Notes: generated from the letters alone by a model not told the origin. Counted from the first letter of the stretch, positions 1-8,977 are shown. The stretch: DNA of 64,000 bases from Flavobacteriales bacterium (GCA_020635515.1 JACJZS010000002.1:1489742-1553741); one strand, 5' to 3'. Made by a program: numbers and translations.

Positions 1-1567
1 CTTGGTAAGTAGATAAATCAATTCCATTTTCCTCAAAAATCATATTTCTAGAATTGGAAATTCCAATTACACGAACATTAAGTTTTAAGTTTTTACGTAA
101 ATATTCGGTTTGATTGTTAATTTGTTCTAAAAATTTTCCACCAACATTTCCTATACCTGTAATGAATAAGTTTAATTGTTTTGCATTGTCCTCAAAGAAT
201 CTTTCGTGTAAAGAGTTAATTGCTTTGGTTACGTCATTGGTTTTTATAACCGCAGATATGTTTTTCTCTGAAGCTCCTTGTGCAATTGCTCTAATGTTTA
301 CATTGTTTTGTCCTAATGTGCTGAACATTTTCCCACTTAAACCTTGGTGGTTTTTCATATTATCTCCAACAAGAGCAATTATCGACATTTCTTTTTCTAT
401 TTGCACAGCATTGATTTTTCCTTCCGAAATTTCTCTACTAAAGTAAGTGTCGATAGCTTGTTTTGCTTTCTCCGCTTGATTGGCTTGAATCCCAATGCAG
501 ATAGAATGTTCTGATGATGCTTGCGTAATTAGGATTACATTGATCTCGTTTTGAGATAAAACTTCAAAAACGCTCTTAGAAACTCCCGAAACTCCTATCA
601 TTCCACCACCTTCTACTAAAAGTAATGCTATATTGTCTATATTAGAAATTCCTGTAACGACATCATCTTTATCTTTGGGATTATCTACAATTAACGTTCC
701 TTTATCTTCTGGTGAAAAGGTGTTTTTAATTACAATTGGTATTTTCTTATTGAGGACAGGAAGAATTGTTGGAGGATACAAAACTTTTGCTCCAAAGTGA
801 GAAAGTTCCATTGCTTCTTCATAGGATATTTCCTCTATTACTTTTGCTTCCGAAACAATTCTAGGATTAGAAGTGTACATTCCGCTTACGTCTGTCCATA
901 TTTCTAAAATATCTGCATCTACAGCAGAAGCATAAATAGATGCTGTGAAGTCAGAACCTCCGCGACCTAAAGTTGTTCCTGTTCCGTTTTCTGAACTAGC
1001 AACAAAACCTGGTAACAAAGTCACATCGTGTTTGTTTGAGCCGAAATAGGATTTACAGTTGGTATACGTTACTTCATAATTTACCGAAGCGTTGGTGTAA
1101 TTTGAATTGGTTTTTATTAGTTCTCTAGAATCTTTATATTCACAATCGATACCTTGAGATTTTAGGTATTCAGAAATAATATAAGAAGAAAGGAGTTCTC
1201 CGTAACTTACAACTTTGTCGGAAGTTTTAGGGGAAATTTCTCCTAGCAGGAAAATTCCTTCCATCAATGTTTCCAATTGATTTATTTTTTGTTTTACGTT
1301 GCTTAGAATTCCACTTTGATTTTGAGTAGGAATCAATTGTTCTACTACTTCAAAATGACGTTTTTCTATTTCTTTAAACGATTCCGTATATGAAGTATCT
1401 TGTAATTTAGCTAGATTTGCCGTTCGCAATAAAACATCCGTTATTCCACCAAATGCAGAAACGACAACGATTTGTTTGGTCTGCTTTTCTGATTCAATAA
1501 TTGCTTTTACTTTTTGGATATTTTCTGAGTTTGCTACCGAAGTTCCGCCAAATTTTAATACTTTCAT
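1..1567 (-). CDS. thrA: Bifunctional aspartokinase / homoserine dehydrogenase I, 5' part only
   Basis: Catalyses the first and third steps of the aspartate pathway to threonine, methionine and lysine: phosphorylation of aspartate and reduction of aspartate semialdehyde to homoserine. The reverse strand opens with MKVLKFGGTSVAN, the amino-acid kinase signature, and continues through a full kinase domain (LGRGGSDFTAS near residue 200) and two ACT regulatory regions. The homoserine dehydrogenase Rossmann motif (FITGIGNVGG) begins around residue 475. About 522 codons are present. The family is usually just over 800 residues, so the rest lies beyond the left edge. A convincing promoter lies about 80 bases upstream. 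The fused kinase-dehydrogenase form is the one usually found in Flavobacteriia, commonly followed by thrB and thrC, which would lie outside this window. Confidence 0.95.
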   Translation of the reverse strand, partial: MKVLKFGGTSVANSENIQKVKAIIESEKQTKQIVVVSAFGGITDVLLRTANLAKLQDTSYTESFKEIEKRHFEVVEQLIPTQNQSGILSNVKQKINQLETLMEGIFLLGEISPKTSDKVVSYGELLSSYIISEYLKSQGIDCEYKDSRELIKTNSNYTNASVNYEVTYTNCKSYFGSNKHDVTLLPGFVASSENGTGTTLGRGGSDFTASIYASAVDADILEIWTDVSGMYTSNPRIVSEAKVIEEISYEEAMELSHFGAKVLYPPTILPVLNKKIPIVIKNTFSPEDKGTLIVDNPKDKDDVVTGISNIDNIALLLVEGGGMIGVSGVSKSVFEVLSQNEINVILITQASSEHSICIGIQANQAEKAKQAIDTYFSREISEGKINAVQIEKEMSIIALVGDNMKNHQGLSGKMFSTLGQNNVNIRAIAQGASEKNISAVIKTNDVTKAINSLHERFFEDNAKQLNLFITGIGNVGGKFLEQINNQTEYLRKNLKLNVRVIGISNSRNMIFEENGIDLSTYQ

Positions 1568-1649
1568 TTTTCTTATTATTTTTAATTGTTTTTTACTTCA
1601 AAGAAGAAATCTATTTTAATTACTTTTTTGATAGTTCAAAACAATTCTG

Positions 1650-1678
1650 CAAATTTACGATTTATATACTCAATACAA
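1650..1678 (-). promoter_or_regulatory. thrA promoter (flavobacterial type)
   Basis: On the reverse strand TTG is followed after 18 bases by TAAATTTG, which fits the Bacteroidota sigma-A consensus TTG-N17..19-TAnnTTTG. Transcription would start about 75 bases before the thrA start codon. No leader peptide or attenuator hairpin was recognised in that leader. Confidence 0.65.
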
Positions 1679-1716
1679 AGAAATATTGGCATAAAACAGC
1701 ACAAGGTAAATTCAAC

Positions 1717-3303
1717 ATGAAAAGACTCATTTATTTGCTTATTTTTAGCATCTCTATTTTATCTTTTTCCCAAGAGAAAAGAAGTCTTTTTTATTACAAT
1801 AATTCCAAATTGTATAGATCAAAAACAAAAACATATGATTCCGTAAGTAAAACGTTGGATTCATTAGTTAATTCAGGATATTTTACGTTAAAAAAAGATT
1901 CAATAATTCGTAAAGAAAACGATGTATTTATTTATGTGAAAACAGGAAGAAATTATGAAAAAACACATTTAATTTTAGATTCCATATCTCAAAAAGTGTT
2001 TGAAAAAAAAGAGATTTATACGCACAATTCCGATTCTGTATTAGAAAAAATAAAACAATTTTATGTAGAAAAGGGATTTCCATTTGTTTCGGTACATCAA
2101 GAAAAAGATGAGAACGGAGACATTAAAGTAATTACAAAACTTAGAAATAAAAGAACCATAGATGCTTTTGTGTTTGATTCAAAAGAGAAACTTCCAAAAT
2201 CATACGTTAAACAACTAAATTCTAGATATTTAAATAGGATATTTAATTTAGGAGAAGTGAAAAAAATCTATGATGATTTAAATACGAATCCACACATTAA
2301 TCAAACGAAAAAACCGCAAATTCTTTATACGGAAGATAGTACAAAAATTTATTTATATCCTAAATCTAAAAAGAACAGTAGTTTTAATGGCATTTTGGGT
2401 ATTAATTCAGATGAGCAAGAAAAAACAAAACTTACGGGGAATGTATCTTTGAATTTAGTGAATTTATTCAAAAGTTTTGAACAAATCTCTATTGCTTGGC
2501 GTTCTACGCCTTTGGAATCCAGTGAATTGAATACGTATGTTTCCATTCCGTATCTTTATAAAAATTATCTTTCGGGAGAATCTAACATTAACTTGTATCG
2601 GCAGGATTCTACGTATGCAAACATTAAACTAAGTCAAAAGTTATATCATCAAATCAATGAAAAACAATCACTAGGAATTAGCTTTTTGTATGAAAGTTCA
2701 AATTATATTCCTATAGCTTCTTCAGATTTTGAAGATTACCAAAAAACAGGAATAGGATTGCATTATAATTACAAAAAAAGAAGAAATTCAAGACTTATTC
2801 CTTTTTCTGATTACTTGGGTTTAAGTTTATATTCATTAAAGAATAAAAGAGAAATTTCTTCTAATATTACTCAATATCAGATAGATTTAAAAGGAGAGAA
2901 ATTGATACCTATTTATAAAAAGAATCATTTGAATTTGAGCTTTGATGGATTTACACTTTTATCTGATGAGTTTCAACAAAACGAACTCAGACGAGTAGGC
3001 GGATTTAATTCCATTTTGGGTTTCAATGAAGATGTATTCTTTGTTTCATCTTATGCAATAGGTTCTTTGGAGTACAGGTATTTGAGCAGTGATGAATTGT
3101 ATCTTTCTGTTTTTACGAATTATGCGTGGATAGAAAATAAATTAAATACTATTCAAGACCGACTTTTTTCCACTGGTTTTGGTTTTGGATTTCTTACTAA
3201 ATTCGGCGTGTTTTCTCTTCATTATGCACTTGGAAAAACCAGTGAAAGTAGTTTTGATTTTCAGCAATCCAAAATACATATAGGTATACAATCTTTTTTC
3301 TAA
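1717..3303 (+). CDS. Omp85/BamA-superfamily outer-membrane protein with POTRA-like region
   Basis: A predicted outer-membrane beta-barrel protein of 528 residues. It starts with a signal peptide (MKRLIYLLIFSISILSFSQ). Residues about 25 to 190 look like POTRA modules (for example EKIKQFYVEKGFPFVSV). The rest is alternating hydrophobic/polar strands ending in an aromatic residue. Near residue 430 the segment RRVGGFNSILGFNE resembles the conserved lid-loop motif (VRGF type) of Omp85 proteins, and the last strand ends in SFF. The reading frame stays open upstream to about 1501, but the signal peptide fixes the start at 1717. The family includes BamA, TamA and two-partner secretion transporters. 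At this length it is more like TamA or ShlB/FhaC than BamA. Its substrate is unknown. It is divergent from thrA, which suggests no functional link to that gene. Confidence 0.75.
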   Translation: MKRLIYLLIFSISILSFSQEKRSLFYYNNSKLYRSKTKTYDSVSKTLDSLVNSGYFTLKKDSIIRKENDVFIYVKTGRNYEKTHLILDSISQKVFEKKEIYTHNSDSVLEKIKQFYVEKGFPFVSVHQEKDENGDIKVITKLRNKRTIDAFVFDSKEKLPKSYVKQLNSRYLNRIFNLGEVKKIYDDLNTNPHINQTKKPQILYTEDSTKIYLYPKSKKNSSFNGILGINSDEQEKTKLTGNVSLNLVNLFKSFEQISIAWRSTPLESSELNTYVSIPYLYKNYLSGESNINLYRQDSTYANIKLSQKLYHQINEKQSLGISFLYESSNYIPIASSDFEDYQKTGIGLHYNYKKRRNSRLIPFSDYLGLSLYSLKNKREISSNITQYQIDLKGEKLIPIYKKNHLNLSFDGFTLLSDEFQQNELRRVGGFNSILGFNEDVFFVSSYAIGSLEYRYLSSDELYLSVFTNYAWIENKLNTIQDRLFSTGFGFGFLTKFGVFSLHYALGKTSESSFDFQQSKIHIGIQSFF

Positions 3304-3332
3304 TAAAAATTTCTCTAGTGAAAAAAAACTTT

Positions 3333-3340
3333 TATATTTG
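3333..3340 (+). promoter_or_regulatory. Possible -7 element (TATATTTG)
   Basis: A match to TAnnTTTG ends 15 bases before the ATG at 3356. No clear TTG lies at the expected upstream distance. If used, it rules out the TTG start at 3338 for the downstream gene. Confidence 0.35.
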
Positions 3341-3355
3341 GGGAAAATTTTCTTT

Positions 3356-4072
3356 ATGAAAAATAAGTATCTAAACATTATTTTAGTAGTTGTAGCATTT
3401 ATCTTGTCCTTTATAGTATATCGCCTTATTGTAGGACCTGTAGAGTTTCAAAAACAAAGAGATGAGAAGTATATAATTGCAATTAAACGACTGATGAAAA
3501 TCAGAGATGCTCAGAATGCATACAAAGAAGCTACAGGGAAATTTACAGGAAGTTATGATACTTTGGTAAGTTTTATAGATACAGGAGATATTGTACAAAT
3601 AGAGCGTAAAGATACTACTGTAATGGTGATGGATAGAAGGCTTGGCTTTGAAGTTCCTGAAGATAAACAAATTGTGCGAGAAGTTTCTCGAGTAAAAGTG
3701 AAAGATAGTTTATTTGGAGGAGATGATTACAAGAATCTTATGTATTATCCTATAGGGTCTACTAGTGAGAAAATTCCAATGGAAGCGATATATATAAGAG
3801 CAGAAGATTCTACCAAAAAAGGAGATTGGTTGTTCTTTGCAGAAATGACAAAAAGAAATATCCTAAAAGGTGAAGATGAAAACGATATAATCGTAGAAGA
3901 AAATCAAGAAAAAGGAATTATAGGGAAAAGCATAACTGTAGGGAATAAAATGATTCTTTCTACTGAAGGTAACTGGACAAAAGATTTGGAAACTGAAATA
4001 ACAAAGAGAGAAAAAAGAAATGCTGCAAAAGAGCAAGTAGCACAAGCAAAGAACTCTAAGACTGAACAGTAA
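3356..4072 (+). CDS. Membrane-anchored hypothetical protein upstream of DUF3822/rsmD
   Basis: A 238-residue protein of unknown function. One N-terminal hydrophobic helix (NIILVVVAFILSFIVYRLIV) should anchor it in the inner membrane, with the remainder, charged and soluble, probably on the periplasmic side. There is no lipobox or cleavable signal. The C-terminus is a short Lys/Glu/Ala-rich tail likely to be helical. It lies 3 bases before the DUF3822 gene and 33 bases after the Omp85-like gene, so co-transcription of 1717 to 5403 is plausible. The ATG at 3356 is preferred over an in-frame TTG at 3338, which lies inside a candidate -7 box. I do not recognise a named domain. Confidence 0.7.
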   Translation: MKNKYLNIILVVVAFILSFIVYRLIVGPVEFQKQRDEKYIIAIKRLMKIRDAQNAYKEATGKFTGSYDTLVSFIDTGDIVQIERKDTTVMVMDRRLGFEVPEDKQIVREVSRVKVKDSLFGGDDYKNLMYYPIGSTSEKIPMEAIYIRAEDSTKKGDWLFFAEMTKRNILKGEDENDIIVEENQEKGIIGKSITVGNKMILSTEGNWTKDLETEITKREKRNAAKEQVAQAKNSKTEQ

Positions 4073-4075
4073 CAT

Positions 4076-4825
4076 TTGAAGAATAAAAAACTAAATACAA
4101 CTAATAAATTATCCATTCTTTTTACGAAGAATGGATTTTCTTATATCTCTACTATTCAAGGTAAGCAACGTTTTGATTCTATACAGGTAAATACAAATGC
4201 AGAACATAAATATATTCATTTTGTAAAAAGTTATTTTAGTTCATCAGAACTACTTTCAGAAAAGTATCAGGAAGTGAATGTGTACTTTAATAGTAATAAG
4301 TTTACGTTGGTTCCTAATGACTTATTTGACGAAGAACTTGCAGGAAATTATCTACAACTCAATACTCAGGTTTCATACAATGATTCGATTCGTTACAACG
4401 TCAATTTGGATTATAAATTTGTGCTTGTATTTTCTTATATAGAAAAACTGGAACGATTTGTTGAAGCAAAATATTCAAATATTACTTACTTTCATTCAAT
4501 TTTCTCATTTATAGAAAAAATAAAACCTAAAAAAAACACAGTAGAGTTTCATCTGAATTTTTATAAGAATTCGTTTGATTTGGTTGCTTTTAAAGGTGGA
4601 AGATTGATTGTTGCAACTAATTATGAATTTAATTCCAATGAAGATGTATTGTATCATGTGCTTAATTACGCTAAACAGCAGGAAATGATTTCTGAAAAAA
4701 CAAAAGTGTATTTCTATGGAAGTATATTAGAAAATGACAATAAAATTAAATTACTTTCTGAGTATTTTTTAGTTATGCCAAATGAAAAAACTACTTTTGA
4801 AAGAAATTACATCTGCTTGATATAA
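4076..4825 (+). CDS. DUF3822 family protein
   Basis: A 249-residue cytosolic protein of the Bacteroidota-specific DUF3822 family, whose fold is thought to be related to actin/hexokinase-like (ASKHA) proteins. Its function is not known. The segments EVNVYFNSNKFTLVPNDLFD and the later VEFHLNFYKNSFDLVAFKGG are typical of the family. The start appears to be TTG at 4076, three bases after the previous stop. The next ATG would remove much of the conserved N-terminus. The position directly upstream of rsmD is recurrent in the phylum, so a link to ribosome or RNA metabolism is possible but unproven. Confidence 0.75.
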   Translation: MKNKKLNTTNKLSILFTKNGFSYISTIQGKQRFDSIQVNTNAEHKYIHFVKSYFSSSELLSEKYQEVNVYFNSNKFTLVPNDLFDEELAGNYLQLNTQVSYNDSIRYNVNLDYKFVLVFSYIEKLERFVEAKYSNITYFHSIFSFIEKIKPKKNTVEFHLNFYKNSFDLVAFKGGRLIVATNYEFNSNEDVLYHVLNYAKQQEMISEKTKVYFYGSILENDNKIKLLSEYFLVMPNEKTTFERNYICLI

Positions 4826-4833
4826 AAAATACT

Positions 4834-5403
4834 ATGTTTAGAATCATTTCGGGAATTCACAAAGGAAAAAAATTACTTGCACATAAAAATACAACAGCTC
4901 GTCCTACAACTGATTTTGCAAAGGAAGGTTTGTTTGGGATTTTATCTCATAAAGTTAGTTTTCATTCAGTAACAGTTCTTGATTTATTTGCTGGATTAGG
5001 TTCTATTTCACTTGAATTTGCTTCACGAGAAGCTCCAAAAATTTACACGATAGAAAACAATAAAGTCAATGTGAAGTTCATACACGAATCCATTAAGAAA
5101 CTACAATTAGAGAATCAAATACAGGTGTTTTGTCAGAATGTATTTTCTTGGATTCCTAAAAATAGAGAATCCTTTGATGTGGTATTTGCGGATCCTCCTT
5201 ATGATATGTCGTTGCAAGAATATCAAAAGCTGATTGATTTAATTTTCTCTAACAATACGATTTCGCAAAACGGAATCTTTATACTAGAACATTCTTCTCG
5301 TCAGAAACCAATAGAGAACCAGTACTATGATTTTACTCGAAAGTACGGGAACGTTTCGTTTTCTTTTTACGTGAACAAGTCGCAGTCGCCTGAGGAGGAA
5401 TAA
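4834..5403 (+). CDS. rsmD: 16S rRNA (guanine(966)-N(2))-methyltransferase RsmD
   Basis: Methylates the exocyclic amine of G966 in 16S rRNA during small-subunit assembly, using S-adenosylmethionine. The 189-residue protein opens with RIISGIHKGKKL and ARPTTDFAKEGLF, both family signatures. It has the SAM-binding motif I DLFAGLGSISLEFASR near residue 50 and the catalytic motif IV DPPYD near residue 122. Length is normal for the family. The gene sits 8 bases after DUF3822 and ends 4 bases before the stop of the convergent hisIE gene, with no obvious terminator between them. Confidence 0.93.
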   Translation: MFRIISGIHKGKKLLAHKNTTARPTTDFAKEGLFGILSHKVSFHSVTVLDLFAGLGSISLEFASREAPKIYTIENNKVNVKFIHESIKKLQLENQIQVFCQNVFSWIPKNRESFDVVFADPPYDMSLQEYQKLIDLIFSNNTISQNGIFILEHSSRQKPIENQYYDFTRKYGNVSFSFYVNKSQSPEEE

Positions 5404-5407
5404 ACTT

Positions 5408-6004
5408 CTACTTAGAGCGAGATTTAAGGATTTTTTCTACATCTTCTAGTGTAAATCCTTTTTGATGCAAAAGAATCAAATAATGATAAAGTAAATCTGC
5501 AGATTCGTTAAGGAAAAGTTCATCGTTGTTATCTTTGGCTTCTATTACAACTTCTACTGCTTCTTCTCCTACTTTCTGTGCAACTTTATTGATTCCTTTT
5601 TGAGTTAGTTTGTATGTATAAGAGTTACTTTCCTTATTTTCTATTCGTTGTTTAATTGTTTCTTGTAAGGTATATACAAAACCTTTTGCTTCTTCGCTTT
5701 CAAATTTATCGAAACAACTAACCGTTCCTCTATGGCAAGTAGGACCTTTCGGGTCTACTTTTATAAGTAAGGTGTCTAAATCGCAATCGAGTGCAATTTC
5801 TTTAACGTATAAGAAATTTCCAGAAGATTCTCCTTTTGTCCAAAGTCTATTTTTGGAACGAGAATAAAAAGTAACTACTTTTTCATTTTTGGTTTTGTCT
5901 AATGCTTCTTGATTCATAAAACCAAGCATAAGCACTTGTAATGAAAGTCTATCTTGTATAATTACTGGAATTAATCCGTCGAGTTTTCCGAAGTTTATTT
6001 GCAT
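5408..6004 (-). CDS. hisIE: Bifunctional phosphoribosyl-AMP cyclohydrolase / phosphoribosyl-ATP pyrophosphatase
   Basis: Carries out the second and third steps of histidine synthesis. Residues 1 to about 105 are the HisI cyclohydrolase domain with LMLGFMNQEAL, SRSKNRLWTKGESSG and the zinc-ligand cysteines in LDCDLDTLL and GPTCHRGTVSCF. Residues about 108 to 198 are the HisE pyrophosphatase domain with the metal-binding helix KVGEEAVEVVIEAK. The gene is 12 bases downstream of hisF on the same strand. It is the last gene of the short run that begins with the TerC gene. Confidence 0.95.
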   Translation of the reverse strand: MQINFGKLDGLIPVIIQDRLSLQVLMLGFMNQEALDKTKNEKVVTFYSRSKNRLWTKGESSGNFLYVKEIALDCDLDTLLIKVDPKGPTCHRGTVSCFDKFESEEAKGFVYTLQETIKQRIENKESNSYTYKLTQKGINKVAQKVGEEAVEVVIEAKDNNDELFLNESADLLYHYLILLHQKGFTLEDVEKILKSRSK

Positions 6005-6016
6005 ACTATTATTTTT

Positions 6017-6772
6017 TTAATTCCTTACAGGAATATTATTTTCTACTAAATATTTTTTTAATTCTACCACAGGGATCTCATTAAAATGAAAAATACTTGC
6101 AGCCAAAGCTGCGGTAACACCTGTTTGCGTGAAAACATCTAGAAAATGTTCTTTTTTTCCTGCTCCGCCAGAAGCAATAACAGGAATATTTACTGTTTCG
6201 GTTAGTCTTTTAAGCACATCAATAGAGAAACCAGATTTAGTTCCGTCGTGCACCATAGATGTAAGTAGTATTTCTCCTGCACCTAGATTTTCTGCTTGTT
6301 TTGCCCAATCAAACGTATGTATTTCTGTTTCATTTCTTCCTCCGTGTGTGTATACTTTCCATTGATTGTTTACGTAATTGGTATCTATGGCAACAACCAC
6401 ACATTGCGTCCCAAATTCTTTTGCTATTTCTCCTATTAGGTTAGGATTTCTAATTGCAGATGAATTTATGCTTACTTTGTCTGCACCTGAATTTACCAAT
6501 GCTTTTACGTCTTCTACCGACGAAATTCCTCCGCCTACAGTAAAAGGAATATTTATCTTTTTTGCAATTTCATCTACTAATTTTACGAATGTTTTTCTTT
6601 CTTCTACTGTAGCTGTAATATCTAGAAAAACCAATTCATCTGCTTTTTGGTCTGCATAGATTTCTGCAAGTTCTATTGGATTACCTGCATCACGAATATT
6701 TTCAAAATTGATTCCCTTTACAGTTCTACCGTTTCTAATATCTAAACAAGGAATAATTCTTTTTTTTAGCAT
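6017..6772 (-). CDS. hisF: Imidazole glycerol phosphate synthase, cyclase subunit
   Basis: With the HisH glutaminase, HisF converts PRFAR and ammonia to imidazole glycerol phosphate and AICAR. The 251-residue TIM barrel starts [20 protein letters not shown], carrying the conserved catalytic Asp. It has [11 protein letters not shown] near residue 75, VVVAIDTN (second catalytic Asp) near 125 and [10 protein letters not shown] near 200. Length is normal. Only one base separates it from the stop of the upstream TerC gene, so the two are almost certainly co-transcribed. hisH and hisA, usually adjacent to hisF, are absent from the window. Confidence 0.96.
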   Translation of the reverse strand: MLKKRIIPCLDIRNGRTVKGINFENIRDAGNPIELAEIYADQKADELVFLDITATVEERKTFVKLVDEIAKKINIPFTVGGGISSVEDVKALVNSGADKVSINSSAIRNPNLIGEIAKEFGTQCVVVAIDTNYVNNQWKVYTHGGRNETEIHTFDWAKQAENLGAGEILLTSMVHDGTKSGFSIDVLKRLTETVNIPVIASGGAGKKEHFLDVFTQTGVTAALAASIFHFNEIPVVELKKYLVENNIPVRN

Positions 6773-6773
6773 A

Positions 6774-7610
6774 CTATAAATTATCTATAATTTCTGAATT
6801 TTTTAGCTTAACGGCTTTTGATTTCTTTTTTAATTTTAAGTTTAAATATTCTACGAATAATGCGAAGAAAATCGCAAAATACAAATATCCTTTGGGTATG
6901 CTGTGCAGTTCATTTCCAAATAGATTAAAATGTGCTAAGTGAGAACCTTCAGCCAAAAGCATTACGCCAATAAGAATTAAAAAAGAAAGACCTAATATCT
7001 GAATGGTTGGATGTGCATTAACAAACTTGCTTACAGGTCCTGCAAAAAGCATCATTATAGAAACCGAAATAACAATAGCTACAACAATAACTCCCATACC
7101 TATTCCATAACCAAATCCTACAGGTGGATTTTCCATACTTACCATACCTACCGCAGTAAGAATGCTATCAAAGGAGAAAACCATATCGAGCAGTGTAATT
7201 TGCATAATTACAGAAGTTAAACTTTGTGATGATTTTTTAGTAGAAATATGTTCCTCTTCTCCTTCTAATTTATGATGAATTTCTGTAACAGATTTGTAGA
7301 GAAGAAAAAAACCACCTGCAAACATGATAATGCTTTGTCCTGTAATTCCTGCATCTAGAAAATTGGTATGAATACTAAATAGTACTTCTTTTAAGGTTAA
7401 AACCCAAGAGATTCCAAAAAGGAGAGCTATCCTAAAAAACATGGCAAGAATAAGTCCTATATTTCGAGCTTTAGGACGTTCGTGTTCAGGTAGCTTATTA
7501 GAAACAATAGAAATAAAAACAATATTATCTATTCCTAATACTATCTCTAAGAAAACCAAAGTAAGCAATGCCATCCACACCGCAGGATTTGCCAGCAAAG
7601 AAAAATCCAT
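6774..7610 (-). CDS. TerC family integral membrane protein
   Basis: A 278-residue polytopic inner-membrane protein of the TerC family, associated with metal (often manganese) export or tellurite resistance. It has the signature acidic membrane motifs [20 protein letters not shown] near residue 20 and [18 protein letters not shown] near residue 140, whose aspartates are implicated in cation handling. About seven to eight hydrophobic helices are visible. It is the first gene of a run with hisF and hisIE and has its own candidate -7 box. The metal specificity cannot be told from sequence alone. Confidence 0.88.
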   Translation of the reverse strand: MDFSLLANPAVWMALLTLVFLEIVLGIDNIVFISIVSNKLPEHERPKARNIGLILAMFFRIALLFGISWVLTLKEVLFSIHTNFLDAGITGQSIIMFAGGFFLLYKSVTEIHHKLEGEEEHISTKKSSQSLTSVIMQITLLDMVFSFDSILTAVGMVSMENPPVGFGYGIGMGVIVVAIVISVSIMMLFAGPVSKFVNAHPTIQILGLSFLILIGVMLLAEGSHLAHFNLFGNELHSIPKGYLYFAIFFALFVEYLNLKLKKKSKAVKLKNSEIIDNL

Positions 7611-7624
7611 ATATAAATTTTAGG

Positions 7625-7632
7625 CAAAAGTA
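7625..7632 (-). promoter_or_regulatory. Candidate -7 element (TACTTTTG) for the TerC-hisF-hisIE run
   Basis: A reverse-strand TACTTTTG ends 15 bases before the TerC start codon. No good TTG lies about 19 bases upstream, so the call rests on one box. It implies a leader of only about 8 bases. Confidence 0.4.
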
Positions 7633-7654
7633 CAATATTTAGTCGACTTACTCA

Positions 7655-7686
7655 TAAAAAAAGGACTCTGAAAAACAGAATCCTTT
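7655..7686 (-). terminator. Intrinsic terminator of atpG
   Basis: Read on the reverse strand, AAAGGATTCTG, a TTTTT loop and CAGAGTCCTTT form an 11-bp stem with one G-T wobble, followed by a run of T. It lies just after the atpG stop and before the TerC promoter. Confidence 0.75.
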
Positions 7687-7708
7687 ATGATTTATTTTTG
7701 AATTAATA

Positions 7709-8563
7709 TTACGAACCTAAAGCTTCTGCTCCACCTACGATTTCTAAAATTTCTTTGGTAATTGAAGCTTGTCGAGCTTTGTTATAAGTAATTAATAAGT
7801 CGTTTCTTAGTTCGTTTGCATTATCGGTTGCCTTGTGCATTGCGGTCATTCTTGCTCCGTGTTCACTTGCGTAAGATTCCAATACAGCTTTAAAGAATTG
7901 AGTACGCAACGATTTAGGAATTAAATCTTCCATGATTTCTTTTTTACTTGGTTCAAAAAGATAATCAGAATTTAATTTTTCTCCTTTTGGTAATTCGATA
8001 GGAAGAAAACGCTCGGTTTGAACGATTTGCGTTGCTGCATTTTTAAATTGATTGTATACTAAATACACTTCTGAAAACTCATTATTTAAAAATGATTTTA
8101 TTATTTTATTTACAACATTAGATGCATTAGAAAAACTAATATCGTCCCAAATGGAATCATTATTGCTATAAACTTCGTTGGTTTTCTTTAATATATCTCC
8201 TGCTTTTTTTCCTACAGAAAGTATACAAACTTCTTTTTGATTTTTTGATTTTTGGTTTTTGACTTCTTTTATAATAGAAGAATTAAATCCTCCACAAAGT
8301 CCGCGGTTAGAAGAGAAAACTACATACAATACTTTATTTGATTTTCCTGTCTTAGTTAAGTTTCCTCCTGCATCTTCTCCTTCTAAAGTAGAGCTTATGT
8401 TTTGCATAAGTTCTTGCATTTTAATGGAGTAAGGTCGCATTTGAGTAATTGCGTCTTGTGCTTTTTTTAGTTTAGCAGCAGAAACCATTTTCATGGCACT
8501 GGTAATCTGCATAGTAGAACCAATTGAGGTAATTCTGTTTCGTATTTCTTTTAAATTTGGCAT
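7709..8563 (-). CDS. atpG: F0F1 ATP synthase subunit gamma
   Basis: The rotating central stalk of the F1 motor. The 284-residue protein opens with MPNLKEIRNRITSIGSTMQI and KMVSAAKLKKAQ, the N-terminal coiled-coil helix, and ends with the partner C-terminal helix containing ARMTAMHKATDNANEL and YNKARQASITKEILEIVGGA. The middle holds the conserved SSNRGLCGGFNSS segment. It stands alone: no other atp gene is in the window, an unrelated rhodanese gene is upstream, and a terminator is directly downstream. In many flavobacteria it follows atpA. Confidence 0.96.
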   Translation of the reverse strand: MPNLKEIRNRITSIGSTMQITSAMKMVSAAKLKKAQDAITQMRPYSIKMQELMQNISSTLEGEDAGGNLTKTGKSNKVLYVVFSSNRGLCGGFNSSIIKEVKNQKSKNQKEVCILSVGKKAGDILKKTNEVYSNNDSIWDDISFSNASNVVNKIIKSFLNNEFSEVYLVYNQFKNAATQIVQTERFLPIELPKGEKLNSDYLFEPSKKEIMEDLIPKSLRTQFFKAVLESYASEHGARMTAMHKATDNANELRNDLLITYNKARQASITKEILEIVGGAEALGS

Positions 8564-8624
8564 TTTTCCTTACACTTTATTTAAGTTTCTGAAAACATCA
8601 CAAAAACATATATCTTTCAGTCGG

Positions 8625-8656
8625 CAAATTTACATCTTTTTTGGGATTTTTTACAA
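8625..8656 (-). promoter_or_regulatory. Candidate atpG promoter
   Basis: On the reverse strand TTG is followed after 21 bases by TAAATTTG. The -7 box is good, but the spacing is slightly longer than consensus. The -7 box ends 62 bases before the atpG start codon. Confidence 0.4.
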
Positions 8657-8668
8657 AATAATCTTTGA

Positions 8669-8953
8669 TTATTCTTCTAGAGCTTGTAAAACGTCTCTGA
8701 ATCCCATTCCGTTGTGTAAATCCTCTAAACCTTCACTTTCTAGAAAGTCAATCGCTTTTCCTGAACGGTTTCCGCTTCTACAAAACAGTACAATAGGTTT
8801 TTGCATCTGCTCAATTTCTTCTACCTTGTATTCTATATCTCCTAGTGGAATGTGAATTGCATTAGGAACGCGACCTTCGTTTATAAGTTCACTTTCTTCT
8901 CTTACATCTATAAGAGTTGCTTTTCCGCTTTTGATTATTTCTTGTACAGACAT
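8669..8953 (-). CDS. Single-domain rhodanese-like protein
   Basis: A 94-residue cytosolic rhodanese-fold protein that probably carries sulfane sulfur on its active-site cysteine. Its N-terminal element TLIDVREESEL and the active-site loop FCRSGNRSGKA (Cys59) are both intact. The loop is six residues, as in sulfurtransferases rather than Cdc25 phosphatases. There is no signal peptide. The physiological sulfur acceptor is unknown. A candidate -7 box lies 17 bases before the ATG. Confidence 0.88.
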   Translation of the reverse strand: MSVQEIIKSGKATLIDVREESELINEGRVPNAIHIPLGDIEYKVEEIEQMQKPIVLFCRSGNRSGKAIDFLESEGLEDLHNGMGFRDVLQALEE

Positions 8954-8969
8954 CTGAATTTATTTTTTA

Positions 8970-8977
8970 CAAAAGTA
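8970..8977 (-). promoter_or_regulatory. Candidate -7 element (TACTTTTG) for the rhodanese gene
   Basis: A reverse-strand TAnnTTTG match lies 17 bases before the start codon. No convincing TTG was found upstream. Confidence 0.35.

Noticed and set aside
114..446. 110-codon plus-strand frame
   Set aside because: It is antisense to the aspartokinase/homoserine dehydrogenase coding sequence.
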